From Gammaproteobacteria bacterium (GTDB lineage Bacteria; Pseudomonadota; Gammaproteobacteria; Methylococcales; Methylomonadaceae), in NCBI GenBank assembly GCA_016874115.1, contig VGVA01000012.1, forward strand, positions 1-32,908: a stretch of 32,908 bases of DNA, read 5' to 3'. The notes below the pieces were generated by a model. It did no database searches and was not told the DNA's origin. It worked only from the letters and a program-made list of their open reading frames with translations. This document shows, piece by piece, positions 8,845 through 20,629 of this stretch (position 1 is the first letter of the stretch; each line of letters starts with the position of its first letter). The translations under genes and the position numbers were made by a program.

Positions 8845-9957
8845 TTAGGCTGCATAATCGACACTCGCTGGTTTTATTTTTAAATGTCTGCGGCTTTTAT
8901 CGGCAACCTGTCCCACCAGCTGGCCGCAGGCCGCGTCGATATCTTCTCCTCGCGTTTTCCGCACCGTTGTCACAATACCGGCTTTATTCAACAGGGTTTT
9001 AAATTGATTAATACGGTTATTGCTTGCGCAGGTATAGGGGGAGTTCGGAAACGGATTAAACGGAATTAAGTTTAACTTTGACGGCACGGTGCGGAGCAGA
9101 TTAATTAATCCATGCGCATCTTCAAGCGAATCGTTAATGCCGTTCAACATCACGTATTCAAAGGTTATCGTCCGGCGCGGCGCGAGCTTGGCATTTTCCC
9201 GGCAAGCTTCCATTAATTCAGCCAGAGGATATTTTTTATTAATAGGCACCAGCTGATCGCGCAATTCGTTGGTCACTGCATGCAATGATACCGCCAGACT
9301 GACATCGCAAACTTGCGTTAACCGGTACATGGCAGGCACTACGCCCGATGTGCTTATGGTTACCCGGCGTTTGGATAAGCCGTAGGCAAAGTCGTCCATC
9401 ATTAAATGCATGGCGGCAACCACATTGTCGAAATTTAATAGCGGCTCGCCCATGCCCATCATTACCACGTTGGTGATTTTGGCAGACTGTCCCAAGCGGT
9501 CTTGCGCAACTTTGACTTGCCCGATAATTTCTGCTGTCGTCAAGTTGCGGTTAAAGCCCTGTTGCGCCGTCGAGCAAAACGTACAGGCCAAGGCGCAACC
9601 GACTTGTGACGATACGCACAAGGTACCGCGGCTTTCTTCGGGAATAAACACCGTTTCGATGCGGTTGCCGCAGGACGTTTCCAAAACCCACTTGCGAACG
9701 CCGTCGCTGGCGGCTTTTTCCAAAACGATCTGCGGTGTCGTAATATGGCAATGTTCCTGCAAGTAGGCTCGCAAGGGCTTACTGAAATTGGTCATCAGAT
9801 TAAAATCGGTTACCCCTTCCTGGTAAACCCATTTCATTAATTGGGTGGCGCGAAAAGCCTTTTCGCCCAGACCGGCAAAGAAGGCGGTCAAGCCTTCTCT
9901 GTCGTAATCCAGTAAATTGATGAGTTTTTCCTTAGCGAGTGCGGGGGCAGAGTTCAT
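8845..9957 (-). CDS. rlmN: 23S rRNA (A2503-C2)/tRNA (A37-C2) methyltransferase RlmN
   Basis: This 370-residue radical SAM enzyme methylates C2 of adenine in 23S rRNA and some tRNAs. The iron-sulfur ligands are Cys121, Cys125 and Cys128 in CALACTFC. The SAM-binding GMGEPLLN motif follows, and the C-terminal cysteine of DIDAACGQL (about residue 350) is the methyl-carrying one. The open frame extends upstream to 10104, but those 49 residues are low-complexity antisense of ndk. The start [22 protein letters not shown] at 9955-9957 fits the family and overlaps the ndk end by 26 bp, suggesting coupled translation. Confidence 0.97.
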   Translation of the reverse strand: MNSAPALAKEKLINLLDYDREGLTAFFAGLGEKAFRATQLMKWVYQEGVTDFNLMTNFSKPLRAYLQEHCHITTPQIVLEKAASDGVRKWVLETSCGNRIETVFIPEESRGTLCVSSQVGCALACTFCSTAQQGFNRNLTTAEIIGQVKVAQDRLGQSAKITNVVMMGMGEPLLNFDNVVAAMHLMMDDFAYGLSKRRVTISTSGVVPAMYRLTQVCDVSLAVSLHAVTNELRDQLVPINKKYPLAELMEACRENAKLAPRRTITFEYVMLNGINDSLEDAHGLINLLRTVPSKLNLIPFNPFPNSPYTCASNNRINQFKTLLNKAGIVTTVRKTRGEDIDAACGQLVGQVADKSRRHLKIKPASVDYAA

Positions 9958-10363
9958 CGTCGGAAAAAAAGTAAGCAATTTCCCGTTGTGCGGTCGCCAG
10001 CGCATCGGAACCGTGCACGGCGTTTTCGTCGATGCTGTTGGCGAAGTCGGCGCGGATGGTGCCGGGAGCCGCTTCTTTCGGATTGGTGGCGCCCATGATC
10101 TCACGGTGCTTCAACACGGCATTTTCGCCTTCCAGCACTTGAATCATGACCGGACCTGAAATCATAAAGGCGACCAGATCGTTAAAAAAGCCACGTTCTT
10201 TATGTTCCGCGTAAAAACCTTCGGCTTGTTCTTGCGTTAAATGCAACATTTTGGCTGCAACGATGCGTAAACCGTTTTTTTCAAAACGGCTGTAGATGTC
10301 GCCGATGATGTTTTTGGCTACGGCATCGGGTTTGATGATGGAAAAAGTGCGTTCTATCGCCAT
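9932..10363 (-). CDS. ndk: nucleoside diphosphate kinase
   Basis: This 143-residue enzyme transfers the terminal phosphate between nucleoside triphosphates and diphosphates. The N-terminus [17 protein letters not shown] and the catalytic block ending NAVHGSDA, with the phosphorylated histidine, are both present, as are [11 protein letters not shown] and GTIRADFA. Length is standard. It is followed directly by rlmN with a 26-bp overlap, and it lies about 90 bp after secF in an AT-rich gap that could hold a promoter. Confidence 0.98.
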   Translation of the reverse strand: MAIERTFSIIKPDAVAKNIIGDIYSRFEKNGLRIVAAKMLHLTQEQAEGFYAEHKERGFFNDLVAFMISGPVMIQVLEGENAVLKHREIMGATNPKEAAPGTIRADFANSIDENAVHGSDALATAQREIAYFFSDDELCPRTR

Positions 10364-10451
10364 GTGATTCTAAAACTCCAATTAAAAACCATAATTATAA
10401 CAGTCTATTAGTAAATTTTTGCTTAACGTCATGATCGGCAATAGTTAAGCA

Positions 10452-11378
10452 TTAGGGCATGCCATCCAAATGCCCGCCTTCTTTGGCTGGCACCATCAAA
10501 TCTTCCGGGCCTACGCCCAACATTAATGCAATCGGGCTGGCAATACAGATCGACGAATAAGTACCGATAACGACGCCAAACAGCAAGGCAATTGCAAAAT
10601 TATGGATTACCTCCCCGCCCAGGAAAACCAAGGAAATCAACACCAGCACCACCGTCAACGACGTGATGATGGTACGGCTTAAGGTTTCGTTGATGGCAAT
10701 GTTCATGATTTCTTGGGTTTCGACTTTGCGGAAATTACGGAAATCTTCCCGAATCCGGTCAAATACCACAATGGTGTCGTTAATGGAATAACCGATCAAC
10801 GCCAGGATGGCCGCCAGCACCGTCAAGTCGAACTCCAGGCCGAATACCGAAAACATTCCCAAAGTAATGATGACATCATGAAATAATGCCGCCACGGATC
10901 CCACTGAAAATTTCCATTCGAACCGGGCGGTTACGTAGATAAAAATCCCGATCATCGACCACAGCAGTGCTAGAAATCCATCTTCTGTCAGGTCATCACC
11001 GACTTGCGGGCCGACAAATTCCACCCGTCGCAGCGTTGCCGTTTCCTGATTATCTTTATTAATGGTTTTCAATACCTTATCGCTGAGCTCCTTGCTGCCA
11101 ACCCCTTCTTGCGGTTTTAATCGAATTAATACTTCTTTGGTGGAACCGAAATTTTGCACGGTTGCGCCGTTGATACTGGCTTCCTCCAACGACTTGCGCA
11201 AACCGGGCAGATCGGCCGCTTCCTGGTAGCCGACTTCAATCAGCGTTCCACCAGTAAAGTCGATCCCTAACGGCAAACCCTTGGTTATTAATGAAATGAT
11301 CGAAACGACGATCAAAACACAGGAAATACCCAGAGTATATTTTCGATTGCCTAAAAAATCTATATTCGTAATCTTCAT
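10452..11378 (-). CDS. secF: protein translocase subunit SecF
   Basis: This protein of about 308 residues is the SecF part of the SecDF complex, which uses the proton gradient to pull preproteins through SecYEG. It has the opening MKITNIDFLGNRKYTLG, a periplasmic loop with GIDFTGGTLIEVGY, and six membrane segments including the conserved IGYSINDTIVVFDRIREDF. The start at 11376-11378 is preferred because AAGGA lies at suitable distance before it; an in-frame ATG at 11400-11402 would add eight residues but has no such site. The gene directly follows secD. Confidence 0.96.
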   Translation of the reverse strand: MKITNIDFLGNRKYTLGISCVLIVVSIISLITKGLPLGIDFTGGTLIEVGYQEAADLPGLRKSLEEASINGATVQNFGSTKEVLIRLKPQEGVGSKELSDKVLKTINKDNQETATLRRVEFVGPQVGDDLTEDGFLALLWSMIGIFIYVTARFEWKFSVGSVAALFHDVIITLGMFSVFGLEFDLTVLAAILALIGYSINDTIVVFDRIREDFRNFRKVETQEIMNIAINETLSRTIITSLTVVLVLISLVFLGGEVIHNFAIALLFGVVIGTYSSICIASPIALMLGVGPEDLMVPAKEGGHLDGMP

Positions 11379-11409
11379 ACTATGTTGTCCTTTTGACGCC
11401 ATTAACAGA

Positions 11410-13257
11410 CTAGATTGAAATCTTCTCTAGCCGTTTATTGCCATACAGCCAATTAACGATCATCCGTGTGCCGGTAATTGCGGTAAACATGGACGACAAA
11501 ATCCCGATCGATAAGGTTACGGCAAAACCTTTAACAGGTCCCGTGCCGAATGCAAACAAAATAACTGCAATTAATAAGGTCGTCAGGTTAGAGTCGAAAA
11601 TGGTGGCGAAGGCTTTTTCATAACCTAAAAAGATGGCCGCCTGCGGCGATGTTCCGTTCCGGAGCTCTTCCCGTATTCTTTCGAAAATCAATACGTTAGC
11701 ATCCACCGACATACCGACTGTCAACACGATACCGGCAATGCCCGGCAGCGTTAATGTCGCTTGCAGCAAGGATAAAATCGCCAGAATAATAACCACGTTG
11801 AACACCAGCGCAATGTTGGCGATCAAGCCGAACATTTTGTAATACACCAACATGAATAAAACAACCAAAGCAAAACCGACGACGAACGACATCATGCCTT
11901 TATTAATGTTGTCCTGTCCCAAGCTTGGTCCCACGGTACGTTCTTCGACAATGTCGACCGGCGCAGCCAAAGCGCCCGCTCTCAGCAACAAAGCAAGATT
12001 GCGAGCTTCCTGCGGGCTATCCAAGCCTGTGGTTTGAAAACGCTTGCTGAATACGCCCTGGATGGTGGCGATGCTGATGACTTTTTCGGATGTTGATTTG
12101 GTGCGTATTTTTTGGCTGTCCACCAGCTTGGTTTCGGTTTTGTTTTCGATGAAAACGACCGCCATCCGTTTGCCGACGCTGGTTTGCGTCAATTTACCCA
12201 TTTTTCCGGCGCCCGCGCCGTTCAAGGTAATAAATACAGCCGGACGCCCGTCCTGATCCATACCGGATGACGCATCGACAATCTGGTTACCGGTTACGAT
12301 CACGCGTTTTTCCAGCAATACCGGCATCTTATTTTTATCGTAATACAGCTTGCTGTTAACGGGAACATGGCCTTGCACCGCTTGCTGTGCATCGTGTTCT
12401 TCATCAACCAGACGGTATTCCAGGGTTGCGGTAGTGCCCAGAATTTCTTTAGCGTGGGTGGTGTCCTGTACGCCCGGCAGTTGCACAACAATGCGGGCTT
12501 CGCCCTGTTGCTGGATAACCGGTTCGGCCACGCCCAATTCATTAACCCGGTTCCGCAAGGTCGTCATGTTTTGCGCAACGGCGTTTTTCTTGATTTCGCG
12601 CTCGTCCGCTTCCGACATTTTTAACCATAACTGGTCTTGTTCGGCCGGTTCGGTTACCTTTAAGCCTCTGAAATTTTTGTTCAATTGCTCGAAAACGGCG
12701 GTTTTGTCTTCCGGCGATTTCAAAGCAAGCTTGATATATCCGCCATCTTTAGTTACCGATTGATAGCGAATCTTCGCCTCGCGCAGGGCGATACGTAAAT
12801 CTTCCGTATAACGTTCTTCCGCCTGTTTGATAGCGGCATCCATATCGACTTCCAGCAGAAAATGTACACCGCCGCGTAAATCCAAACCCAAATACATCGG
12901 GTCGGCGCCGATTGAGCTTAACCAGCTTGGCGTAGCCGGAGCCAAATTCATGGCGACGGTTAATTCATCGCCCAGTTTGTCTTTGAGCAGGTCGGTAATT
13001 TTAAGCTGATCGTCGGTATTATTAAAACGCGCCAGTACGCGGCCGTCATTAAACTCGAATGCTTTTACGGCAACGCCGGTCGCTTTTATTTCAGATTCGA
13101 TCTGGCTGGCTTTGCCCGGCTCTATTTTCGAGCCGTTCTGGCTGGAAATCTGGACCGAAGGATCGTCGCCATACAAAATGGGTAAGGAGTAAAGCGCACC
13201 CAAGACAAATATTGCGATCACCAGAATATTTTTCCAAAGCGGGAAACTATTTTGCAT
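11410..13257 (-). CDS. secD: protein translocase subunit SecD
   Basis: This 615-residue protein is the larger SecDF subunit. It has an N-terminal membrane anchor (FPLWKNILVIAIFVLGALYS), the LGLDLRGGVHFLLEVD block that opens the first periplasmic domain, the P1 domain with ATLEYRLVDEEHDA, and the C-terminal membrane bundle with VGMSVDANVLIFERIREEL. Length matches E. coli SecD. It follows yajC by 85 bp and precedes secF by about 30 bp. No copy of the otherwise common ATTAAT word was seen in the gene. Confidence 0.98.
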   Translation of the reverse strand: MQNSFPLWKNILVIAIFVLGALYSLPILYGDDPSVQISSQNGSKIEPGKASQIESEIKATGVAVKAFEFNDGRVLARFNNTDDQLKITDLLKDKLGDELTVAMNLAPATPSWLSSIGADPMYLGLDLRGGVHFLLEVDMDAAIKQAEERYTEDLRIALREAKIRYQSVTKDGGYIKLALKSPEDKTAVFEQLNKNFRGLKVTEPAEQDQLWLKMSEADEREIKKNAVAQNMTTLRNRVNELGVAEPVIQQQGEARIVVQLPGVQDTTHAKEILGTTATLEYRLVDEEHDAQQAVQGHVPVNSKLYYDKNKMPVLLEKRVIVTGNQIVDASSGMDQDGRPAVFITLNGAGAGKMGKLTQTSVGKRMAVVFIENKTETKLVDSQKIRTKSTSEKVISIATIQGVFSKRFQTTGLDSPQEARNLALLLRAGALAAPVDIVEERTVGPSLGQDNINKGMMSFVVGFALVVLFMLVYYKMFGLIANIALVFNVVIILAILSLLQATLTLPGIAGIVLTVGMSVDANVLIFERIREELRNGTSPQAAIFLGYEKAFATIFDSNLTTLLIAVILFAFGTGPVKGFAVTLSIGILSSMFTAITGTRMIVNWLYGNKRLEKISI

Positions 13258-13342
13258 GTGTTATTCCATCAATGAAACCGTGCTTATATGACTGCTTTCA
13301 AGGCCGTCAATCGGCCAACAGCATATTAAGGATTATGTAAGA

Positions 13343-13690
13343 TTAACCGGACGCCTTTTTGGTAACGGCTTTGAAGGTTCCTTTGGGCATCATGCTTTCA
13401 ATGCTTTGCCGTTGAACCTGGATAAACGTGTTGTCGCCCACTTCCAGCTTAACGAAATTGTCATCTAAATCAATGACCTTACCTAAAATACCGCCAGCAG
13501 TAACGACTTCTGCGCCTTTCCCCAACGCGGACACCATCTGTTTTTTTTCTTTGGCGCGTTGCGCTTGCGGACGTAGAAACAGGAAATAAAAGAACACCAG
13601 AATCGCAACCGGAAAGATTAATCCTTCCATGCCCGGCTGTTGCACGACAGTCGATCCGGCTGCCATCGCGTCAGAAATAAAGAAACTCAT
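13343..13690 (-). CDS. yajC: preprotein translocase accessory subunit YajC
   Basis: This 115-residue protein has one membrane segment (about residues 24-42, GLIFPVAILVFFYFLFL) followed directly by RPQAQRAKEKKQMVSALGKG and the small cytoplasmic domain with VVTAGGILGKVIDLDDNFVKLEV. It binds SecDF near the translocon. The N-terminal stretch MSFFISDAMAAGST is a little longer than in E. coli. It lies between tgt and secD as in most gammaproteobacteria. Confidence 0.96.
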   Translation of the reverse strand: MSFFISDAMAAGSTVVQQPGMEGLIFPVAILVFFYFLFLRPQAQRAKEKKQMVSALGKGAEVVTAGGILGKVIDLDDNFVKLEVGDNTFIQVQRQSIESMMPKGTFKAVTKKASG

Positions 13691-13729
13691 TGTTATCCTC
13701 GATTAATCGCTATTTTTACTAATCGCCTA

Positions 13730-14878
<1,149 letters not shown>

Positions 14879-14906
14879 TTAACGGCAGTAATTCAGCGTT
14901 TATTTA

Positions 14907-15905
14907 TTAATGAGCTTGTCCCGCCAGCCTGTTTTGAAGAAAATTCAGCGCGCCATGCAGTCCTACCTCCTGATTCATACAAACCTTTACGGAAATAGTT
15001 TCGATAACGCTGCTGCTACGGCCTTTATTAATGAAGCTAGTAATGAACTCACCCTTCTGAAGTGCGGGCAATATTTTAGCGGCGATGCCGCCGGTTAAAT
15101 AAATCCCCGAATACGGCAGGCATTTTAAGGCTAGATTGCCAGCTTCTGCACCGTAGATTCGGCAAAAAATCTTGAGCGCCTCTACACAAAGCGGATCGCT
15201 GCCAGCCACGCCCAGCATACCAATAACCGCCGCCGGATCTTCTTTTTGTATTCGCAGCGCGGTATCTGGCAACTCCAGAGCAAACTGGCTTTGCTTTAAG
15301 TAGCCGTAAATCGCATGTAGCCCCGATCCCGACAGCACTCGCTCATAGCTGACGTGACCGTCAAGCTTATCCATCAGGTAGTCGAGCAAGCCGATTTGCT
15401 GCCGGTCACCCGGAGCAAAATCGGCATGACCGCCTTCGGTGGCGATAATGCGATAATCGTCGCCGTAACAGATCATTAATGCTTCACCCAATCCTGTGCC
15501 TGCCGCCACCACGGCTTTATTGCCATCGGACTGATGTTTTGCGGACGAATTCAGTTCCACGAAATCGGTTTCGGGCAGCGCCAGCAAGCCCCAGGCGCTG
15601 GCTTCCAGGTCATTTAACAGCCAGACTTTATCCGTACCGGTTTGCCGACCGATCTCTTTGTGCTTAATAACCCAGGGCAAATTAGTGGTTATGCAATCGC
15701 CATTAATCACCGGCCCGGCAATGCCGATACAAACAGCATCTATGGGTGCCGAAACATCAGCCAAAAATAAGGTTAATAACTCGCTGAATTGATGGTAGTC
15801 TGCACTGGCGTAGCGCGCCGTTTTCCGGCATTGCCAGTCGTTACCTTCGGCTTCATAAAGCGCCAGAATGGTTTTTGTGCCGCCAATATCGCCTACCAGC
15901 CACAT
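14907..15905 (-). CDS. glk: glucokinase (Glk family)
   Basis: This 332-residue sugar kinase of the bacterial Glk family phosphorylates glucose with ATP. The phosphate-binding loop LVGDIGGTKTILALYE is at the N-terminus, followed by IGIAGPVINGDCITTNLPW, the catalytic aspartate region VWLLNDLEA, VAAGTGLGEALM and TEGGHADFAP. The C-terminal YLTGGIAAKILP block is complete. Its ATG overlaps the last base of the DUF411 stop (TAATG at 15903-15907), so the two are translationally coupled; that pairing is not one I know a reason for. Confidence 0.93.
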   Translation of the reverse strand: MWLVGDIGGTKTILALYEAEGNDWQCRKTARYASADYHQFSELLTLFLADVSAPIDAVCIGIAGPVINGDCITTNLPWVIKHKEIGRQTGTDKVWLLNDLEASAWGLLALPETDFVELNSSAKHQSDGNKAVVAAGTGLGEALMICYGDDYRIIATEGGHADFAPGDRQQIGLLDYLMDKLDGHVSYERVLSGSGLHAIYGYLKQSQFALELPDTALRIQKEDPAAVIGMLGVAGSDPLCVEALKIFCRIYGAEAGNLALKCLPYSGIYLTGGIAAKILPALQKGEFITSFINKGRSSSVIETISVKVCMNQEVGLHGALNFLQNRLAGQAH

Positions 15906-16393
15906 TATTCGGCCGGATAATCGCTGAATACCTGCTGCTTGTTATTCTTATCGAAGCTGAGGACTTGGTACGGATCTTTCCTGCCGCCCATTTCCATTCC
16001 CGGCGTACCGCTGGGCATTTGCGAAACGGTAATTCCGATAATATCCGCCGGTTGTTTTGCTTTCAGCATTTTTTTGATGTCTGCGGCAGGCACATGCCCT
16101 TCCACGATGTAGCCGTTAACCAAGGCGGTATGACAGGAAGCCAGTTCCTTGCTGACCCCGTGTTTATCTTTAATGGCCTGAACATCATCGGTGACAATAT
16201 CTTTAACCTTGAAGTTATTGCTTTGCAGGTGCTCAACCCACTTTCCACAACAGGTGCAGGTCGGGCTGCGATTTACCACGATATCAACCGGCGCTTCTTT
16301 ATTAACAGGCGCTACTTTGGTTTTACCTTTCGCCCAGATTAATCCGGCGCTTAACAACAGCGCCAGGGCGAGCAGATATTTTATTGCGTTCAT
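15905..16393 (-). CDS. DUF411 metal-binding periplasmic protein
   Basis: This 162-residue protein starts with a signal peptide (MNAIKYLLALALLLSAGLIWA) and carries the DUF411 domain: VVNRSPTCTCCGKWVEHL, then LASCHTALVNGYIVEGHVPA, and SGTPGMEMGG near the end. The CTCC motif and the single CH pair are typical; members are often found with copper or other metal resistance genes and are believed to bind metal. Here it sits between hemE and glk, so no metal-resistance context helps. It is 16 bp after hemE. Confidence 0.9.
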   Translation of the reverse strand: MNAIKYLLALALLLSAGLIWAKGKTKVAPVNKEAPVDIVVNRSPTCTCCGKWVEHLQSNNFKVKDIVTDDVQAIKDKHGVSKELASCHTALVNGYIVEGHVPAADIKKMLKAKQPADIIGITVSQMPSGTPGMEMGGRKDPYQVLSFDKNNKQQVFSDYPAE

Positions 16394-16409
16394 ACTTTAA
16401 TCCTCTTGG

Positions 16410-17489
16410 TTAATCGCTATTGGAAAACCGGTGATACACCGGACTGTATCGATGCACCGCATCCACCATGGCTTTTACATGATCCGGATTAATATCGGGC
16501 AGTATGCCATGACCCAGATTAAAAACATGGCCGGAACCCTGACCATAGTTTGCCAGGATGGATTTTACCTTATCTTCAATATAATCCGGCTGAGCATAAA
16601 GCGCCACCGGATCCATATTACCCTGTAAGGCGACTTTTTCGCCAACACGGGCGCGGGCGCTTTGAATATCCGTCTGCCAATCCAACCCTAAAGCGTCGTA
16701 ACCCGTATCCGCCATGGCTTCCAGCCATTGGCCGCCGCCTTTGGTAAACAGGATGGACGGAATTTTATTATCGTCTGCGCCAACATTCAGTAATGACCGA
16801 ACTTGCTGGGCGTAATTTAAGGAGAATTCGCGGTAATCTTCGGTCGTCAACATACCGCCCCAGGTATCGAACAACATTACAGCCTGCGCGCCCGCGGCAA
16901 TTTGCGCATTCAGGTAGAACGCCACCGACAGCGCCAACTTCTCCAACAGGACATGCATGTGTTTCGGCTGGGCGTACATGAGACTTTTTACCTTTTGAAA
17001 GCTTTTACTGCTTCCGCCTTCAATCATGTAGGTTGCCAATGTCCAGGGACTGCCGGAAAATCCAATTAATGGCACACTGTCCTGCAATTCTTTTCTTATT
17101 AATCGTACTGCATCCATCACATACCGCAATTCGCTTTCCGGATCGGGTATGGGCAGCCGCTCGATATCCGCTATAGTTTTGATTGGATCAGTAAATTTCG
17201 GCCCTTCGCCTTCAGTGAAGCATAACCCCAAACCCATCGCATCCGGAATAGTTAAAATATCGGAAAATAAAATGGCCGCATCAAAATCGAATCGACGCAA
17301 CGGCTGTAAGGTTACCTCACACGCCAATTCAGGATTGGTGCATAATCCTAGAAAACTACCGGCCTGCTCCCTGACTTTCCGATATTCCGGCAGGTAACGC
17401 CCGGCTTGTCGCATCATCCAGACCGGCGTGTAGTCTACAGGCTGCTTTAATAAGGCTCTGAGAAACGTATCGTTTTTTAATAAGCTCAT
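16410..17489 (-). CDS. hemE: uroporphyrinogen decarboxylase
   Basis: This 359-residue enzyme removes four carboxyl groups from uroporphyrinogen III to make coproporphyrinogen III in haem synthesis. The signature [51 protein letters not shown] and the C-terminal [16 protein letters not shown] are intact. Its start ATG lies 5 bp after the damX stop. hemE after damX is the conserved order in this block. Confidence 0.98.
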   Translation of the reverse strand: MSLLKNDTFLRALLKQPVDYTPVWMMRQAGRYLPEYRKVREQAGSFLGLCTNPELACEVTLQPLRRFDFDAAILFSDILTIPDAMGLGLCFTEGEGPKFTDPIKTIADIERLPIPDPESELRYVMDAVRLIRKELQDSVPLIGFSGSPWTLATYMIEGGSSKSFQKVKSLMYAQPKHMHVLLEKLALSVAFYLNAQIAAGAQAVMLFDTWGGMLTTEDYREFSLNYAQQVRSLLNVGADDNKIPSILFTKGGGQWLEAMADTGYDALGLDWQTDIQSARARVGEKVALQGNMDPVALYAQPDYIEDKVKSILANYGQGSGHVFNLGHGILPDINPDHVKAMVDAVHRYSPVYHRFSNSD

Positions 17490-17494
17490 AAAAT

Positions 17495-18943
17495 CTATTG
17501 CACCTGCTTGATTAATGGCGCAGGCGGCGCTGTTGCCGCTTTATCCGGTTGTCGCGGGGCTGACTGTAATTCGGCCTGGATGGCGGTTATTTGGCGAGTC
17601 CAGGTTTTGCGAAGATCTTTCGGCAGATTTTTCGCTTCCGCATTCGCTTGTTCGGCATTGGCAAACGAACCGTATAGCAGGATGTAACGCTCTTTGCCCC
17701 GCTTGCTGTAGGTTTTCAGCATTCTTAAGCTCGATCCTAATTCCGGATGGCTTTGCATGACATTAATGATGGCTTGCGGATCCGGCAAGGCCATTAATTG
17801 CAACGTTATAGTTTCAGCAGGCTGGCTCATCAGCCATTGCCCGCCTTCATCTAAATTCTGCATGTTAACCGCTGGCGACTGACTACTTGGCGCCGCTGCG
17901 AGTTGAACCTGTGTCTGCGCTGGAGTTAATTGCGCAGTATTTGTTTGCGTTGCCGCAACAGCAGGTTGAGGCTGTCCGCCAGCTGTCGCTTGCTGGACGG
18001 CAACACCTGTACTACCGGCTGTAATAGCCGGTGATGCAACAGATGGCGCTGGCGATGTAACTGGCGCATATTGAGCAACCGGCGACACGGGTTTAACAGA
18101 TTCCGGTTGTCTGTCAGTCATTTCTTGAAGCTTTGCCGCACTGGCAACGGTTGCAGCCGGTCTCGGTCTGGAACTCCACCATTGTACAATCAAAGCGATT
18201 AATATGAGCGAGATGACTGCAGCAACCAAAATCGGCGCTGAATAATCCAGCTTTTTCTTGCTCAGCGGTCGCGGTAATTTTGTTAAGATTTTGCCGGGAA
18301 TTCCATGCGTTTCACGATAAAGTTCGGCAACAAAGGTTTCATTAATAGCGTTAAAGTCGATGCGCGGATTGGGCAAGGTCGACAAATACTCAAGAAAATC
18401 AGCGCATTGCAATTCTGTCAGCGCGGGAATTTCTATCTGATAACAATCTTCAACAGCTGTATCCGTGCCGTTTTTTAAGTACAGTTCGCTGTGTGTTAAG
18501 GCAAACACTATTCTTAACGCCGGATATTGCCCTGCGTAGGAGATCAACTCTCCCATAAGACCAGGAGCCAACTGGCCGGCATCGTCTATTAATAAAAGCG
18601 CAAACGAATCGCGTTTCGTTAGCTTTTCCAAGATTTCCGGCAAAGGCTTACCCTGGAACTGAGGTATCTTTTGAGCGATAACATTAATGACCTGCTCTTT
18701 AATGTGTTCCATGCCAAACTGGCTGTCGCCTTTTAGCACACACAACAACGAATCGTCGGTAAACGCATCTTGGTAATGTTGCAGCAACCGCGACTTGCCA
18801 ATGCCTTCCGGACCGCAAATAACCACGGTTCGCGCCAAATTGGCGGTTAAATGTTGCAGCAAGTCCAGTTTATCCGTACGTTCGCGGGTTAGTAACGGAT
18901 ATCCGAGATCTTGGAAAATACGTTGAGTATTAATGGTGCTCAC
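17495..18943 (-). CDS. damX: DamX-like protein: AAA ATPase, membrane segment and SPOR domain
   Basis: This 482-residue protein combines an N-terminal AAA ATPase domain (Walker A GPEGIGKS at residues 44-51, Walker [11 protein letters not shown]), one membrane segment at about 230-250 ([19 protein letters not shown]), a proline/alanine/glutamine-rich linker at about 260-350, and a C-terminal SPOR domain ([33 protein letters not shown]). SPOR domains bind denuded peptidoglycan at the division site. E. coli DamX is similar in the second half and the aroB-damX order is conserved, which supports the name. It lies 12 bp after aroB. Confidence 0.9.
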   Translation of the reverse strand: MSTINTQRIFQDLGYPLLTRERTDKLDLLQHLTANLARTVVICGPEGIGKSRLLQHYQDAFTDDSLLCVLKGDSQFGMEHIKEQVINVIAQKIPQFQGKPLPEILEKLTKRDSFALLLIDDAGQLAPGLMGELISYAGQYPALRIVFALTHSELYLKNGTDTAVEDCYQIEIPALTELQCADFLEYLSTLPNPRIDFNAINETFVAELYRETHGIPGKILTKLPRPLSKKKLDYSAPILVAAVISLILIALIVQWWSSRPRPAATVASAAKLQEMTDRQPESVKPVSPVAQYAPVTSPAPSVASPAITAGSTGVAVQQATAGGQPQPAVAATQTNTAQLTPAQTQVQLAAAPSSQSPAVNMQNLDEGGQWLMSQPAETITLQLMALPDPQAIINVMQSHPELGSSLRMLKTYSKRGKERYILLYGSFANAEQANAEAKNLPKDLRKTWTRQITAIQAELQSAPRQPDKAATAPPAPLIKQVQ

Positions 18944-18955
18944 AGAGAATCCGCC

Positions 18956-20038
18956 TTAACATTCTGAGCATGACTCAATAGTTACACGAATTAAGTCGTC
19001 TGTTACCGACATCGGCAACAACGCCTGACCAATTGCTTTTAGTAAAATTAATTTTATCTGGCCGTCGACATTTTTCTTATCAACCGACATTAACTGTAAA
19101 AATTCCTCAGCACTTAATGATTTAGGCGGATCTACAGGCAGTTTAGCCCTCTTAATCAAATTGATAATTCTAGCGACATCGGCGCTATTTAACCACTCCA
19201 TGCGCCTTGATAACTCTGCGGCAAGGCACATCCCGATGGCGACAGCTTCACCATGAAGATACTCTCCGTAACCGACACCGGTTTCAATCGCATGGCCGAA
19301 CGTGTGGCCTAGATTTAAAGTCGCTCTTACGCCAGTTTCGGTTTCATCTTCCGACACCACTTCGGCTTTATTAATACAAGATTGTTCTATTGCGTACGCC
19401 AAAGCGATTTTATCCCTCGCCATTAATGCATCGCAGTTTTCTTCCAGCCACTGAAAAAACGCGGCATCCCGGATCAAACCATATTTAATGATTTCCGCCA
19501 GACCCGCGGAATATTGGCGTTCATCCAAGGTAGTCAGCACATCCGTGTCGATAATCACGCATTGCGGCTGATAAAATGCGCCGATCATATTCTTACCTAA
19601 TGGGTGATTAACGCCGGTTTTTCCGCCTACCGAAGAATCGACTTGCGCTAAAAGAGTCGTTGGAATCTGGATAAAGGCAATGCCTCGTTGATAGCAGGCC
19701 GCCGCAAATCCTCCCATATCGCCGATGACGCCGCCGCCTAAGGCAATCAAGGTCGCGTTTCGTCCGAATTTGTTCATTAATAAGGCGTCGAATATCCGGT
19801 TAAGAACGTCCAGGGTTTTATACTGCTCGCCATCCGGCAGAATGACAGTAGCCGTATTGTAACTATTTAATTGTGCTGTTATTTTTTCCAGATACAAAGG
19901 GGCGATGGTTTCATTGGTTGTCACCAGCGTTTGCTTACCTTTAATATGATCCGTAAAAAGTTGCCGATCAACTAGAATACCGCTACCAATATATATAGGA
20001 TAGCTTCTGTTGCCCAATTCAACCTTTAACGTCTTCAT
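18956..20038 (-). CDS. aroB: 3-dehydroquinate synthase
   Basis: This 360-residue enzyme makes dehydroquinate, the second step of the shikimate pathway, using NAD and a divalent metal. It shows LPDGEQYKTL, ALGGGVIGDMGGFAAACYQR, the PTTLLAQVDSSVGGKTGVNH block and the metal histidines in LNLGHTFGHAIE and YLHGEAVAIGM. The start MKTLKVELGNRSYPIYIG at 20036-20038 is preferred to a longer frame from 20104; it overlaps aroK by 20 bp. Confidence 0.97.
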   Translation of the reverse strand: MKTLKVELGNRSYPIYIGSGILVDRQLFTDHIKGKQTLVTTNETIAPLYLEKITAQLNSYNTATVILPDGEQYKTLDVLNRIFDALLMNKFGRNATLIALGGGVIGDMGGFAAACYQRGIAFIQIPTTLLAQVDSSVGGKTGVNHPLGKNMIGAFYQPQCVIIDTDVLTTLDERQYSAGLAEIIKYGLIRDAAFFQWLEENCDALMARDKIALAYAIEQSCINKAEVVSEDETETGVRATLNLGHTFGHAIETGVGYGEYLHGEAVAIGMCLAAELSRRMEWLNSADVARIINLIKRAKLPVDPPKSLSAEEFLQLMSVDKKNVDGQIKLILLKAIGQALLPMSVTDDLIRVTIESCSEC

Positions 20039-20561
20039 GTCCTTGTTTTCTTGCACTGTATGCTTCCAGAATTTGTTTAATAACTGTTTTTGTCCTGAGA
20101 ACACCTGTATCTATCTTAATGTCGGCGCAGGATAAATACAAAGGCTGACGTTCTTCCAACAGTTGCTGAAGGCATTTCCTGGGGTTATCCGTTTTTAGCA
20201 ATGGCCGTTGCGTATCGCGCCGGGTGCGTTCTAAAATCCTGTCGATCGAACAATGCAAATATACAATAAAACCATTTTCCTTCAAATGGTTACGATTTTC
20301 TTCCCGCAATATAGCACCACCCCCCGTGGCCATGACGATGCCTTGTAATTGGGTTAGTTTTTCGATCATTTTTGCTTCGCGAACTCTAAAACCCTCTTCG
20401 CCTTCAAATTCGAAAATGGTAGGAATATCGACTCCGGTGCTGTCTTTGATGGCCTTATCGCTATCGTAAAATGGCATTGCCAACGCTTTCGCTAGTTGTT
20501 TGCCTATCGTCGTTTTGCCGACTCCCATTAAGCCTATCAAATAAATATTGTCGTTCACCAT
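20019..20561 (-). CDS. aroK: shikimate kinase
   Basis: This 180-residue enzyme phosphorylates shikimate. The Walker A loop GLMGVGKT is at residues 10-17, the shikimate-binding FEFEGEEGFRVREA and MATGGGAILREENR follow, and the lid RTRRDTQRPLL is present. It overlaps aroB by 20 bp, so the pair is coupled. A stable hairpin with a T-run lies just before it, between pilQ and aroK, which may reduce read-through from pilQ. Confidence 0.97.
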   Translation of the reverse strand: MVNDNIYLIGLMGVGKTTIGKQLAKALAMPFYDSDKAIKDSTGVDIPTIFEFEGEEGFRVREAKMIEKLTQLQGIVMATGGGAILREENRNHLKENGFIVYLHCSIDRILERTRRDTQRPLLKTDNPRKCLQQLLEERQPLYLSCADIKIDTGVLRTKTVIKQILEAYSARKQGHEDVKG

Positions 20562-20585
20562 AGCGGACCGGCTGGCTACGCATTA

Positions 20586-20610
20586 AAAAGGGGGCATTAT
20601 GCCCCCTTTT
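20586..20610. terminator. GC-rich hairpin with T-run between pilQ fragment and aroK
   Basis: AAAAGGGGGCAT and ATGCCCCCTTTT are perfectly complementary, with a one-base centre at 598. On the minus strand the stem is followed by TTTTT-like bases, which suits an intrinsic terminator or attenuator after pilQ; the plus strand also ends in TTTT. Confidence 0.75.
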
Positions 20611-20629
20611 CGATTGGAGTAGAAGCCTT

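Noticed and set aside
9958-10104. Extended N-terminus of RlmN
   Set aside because: The extra 49 residues are antisense-like, overlap ndk and do not match the family; the start at 9957 does.
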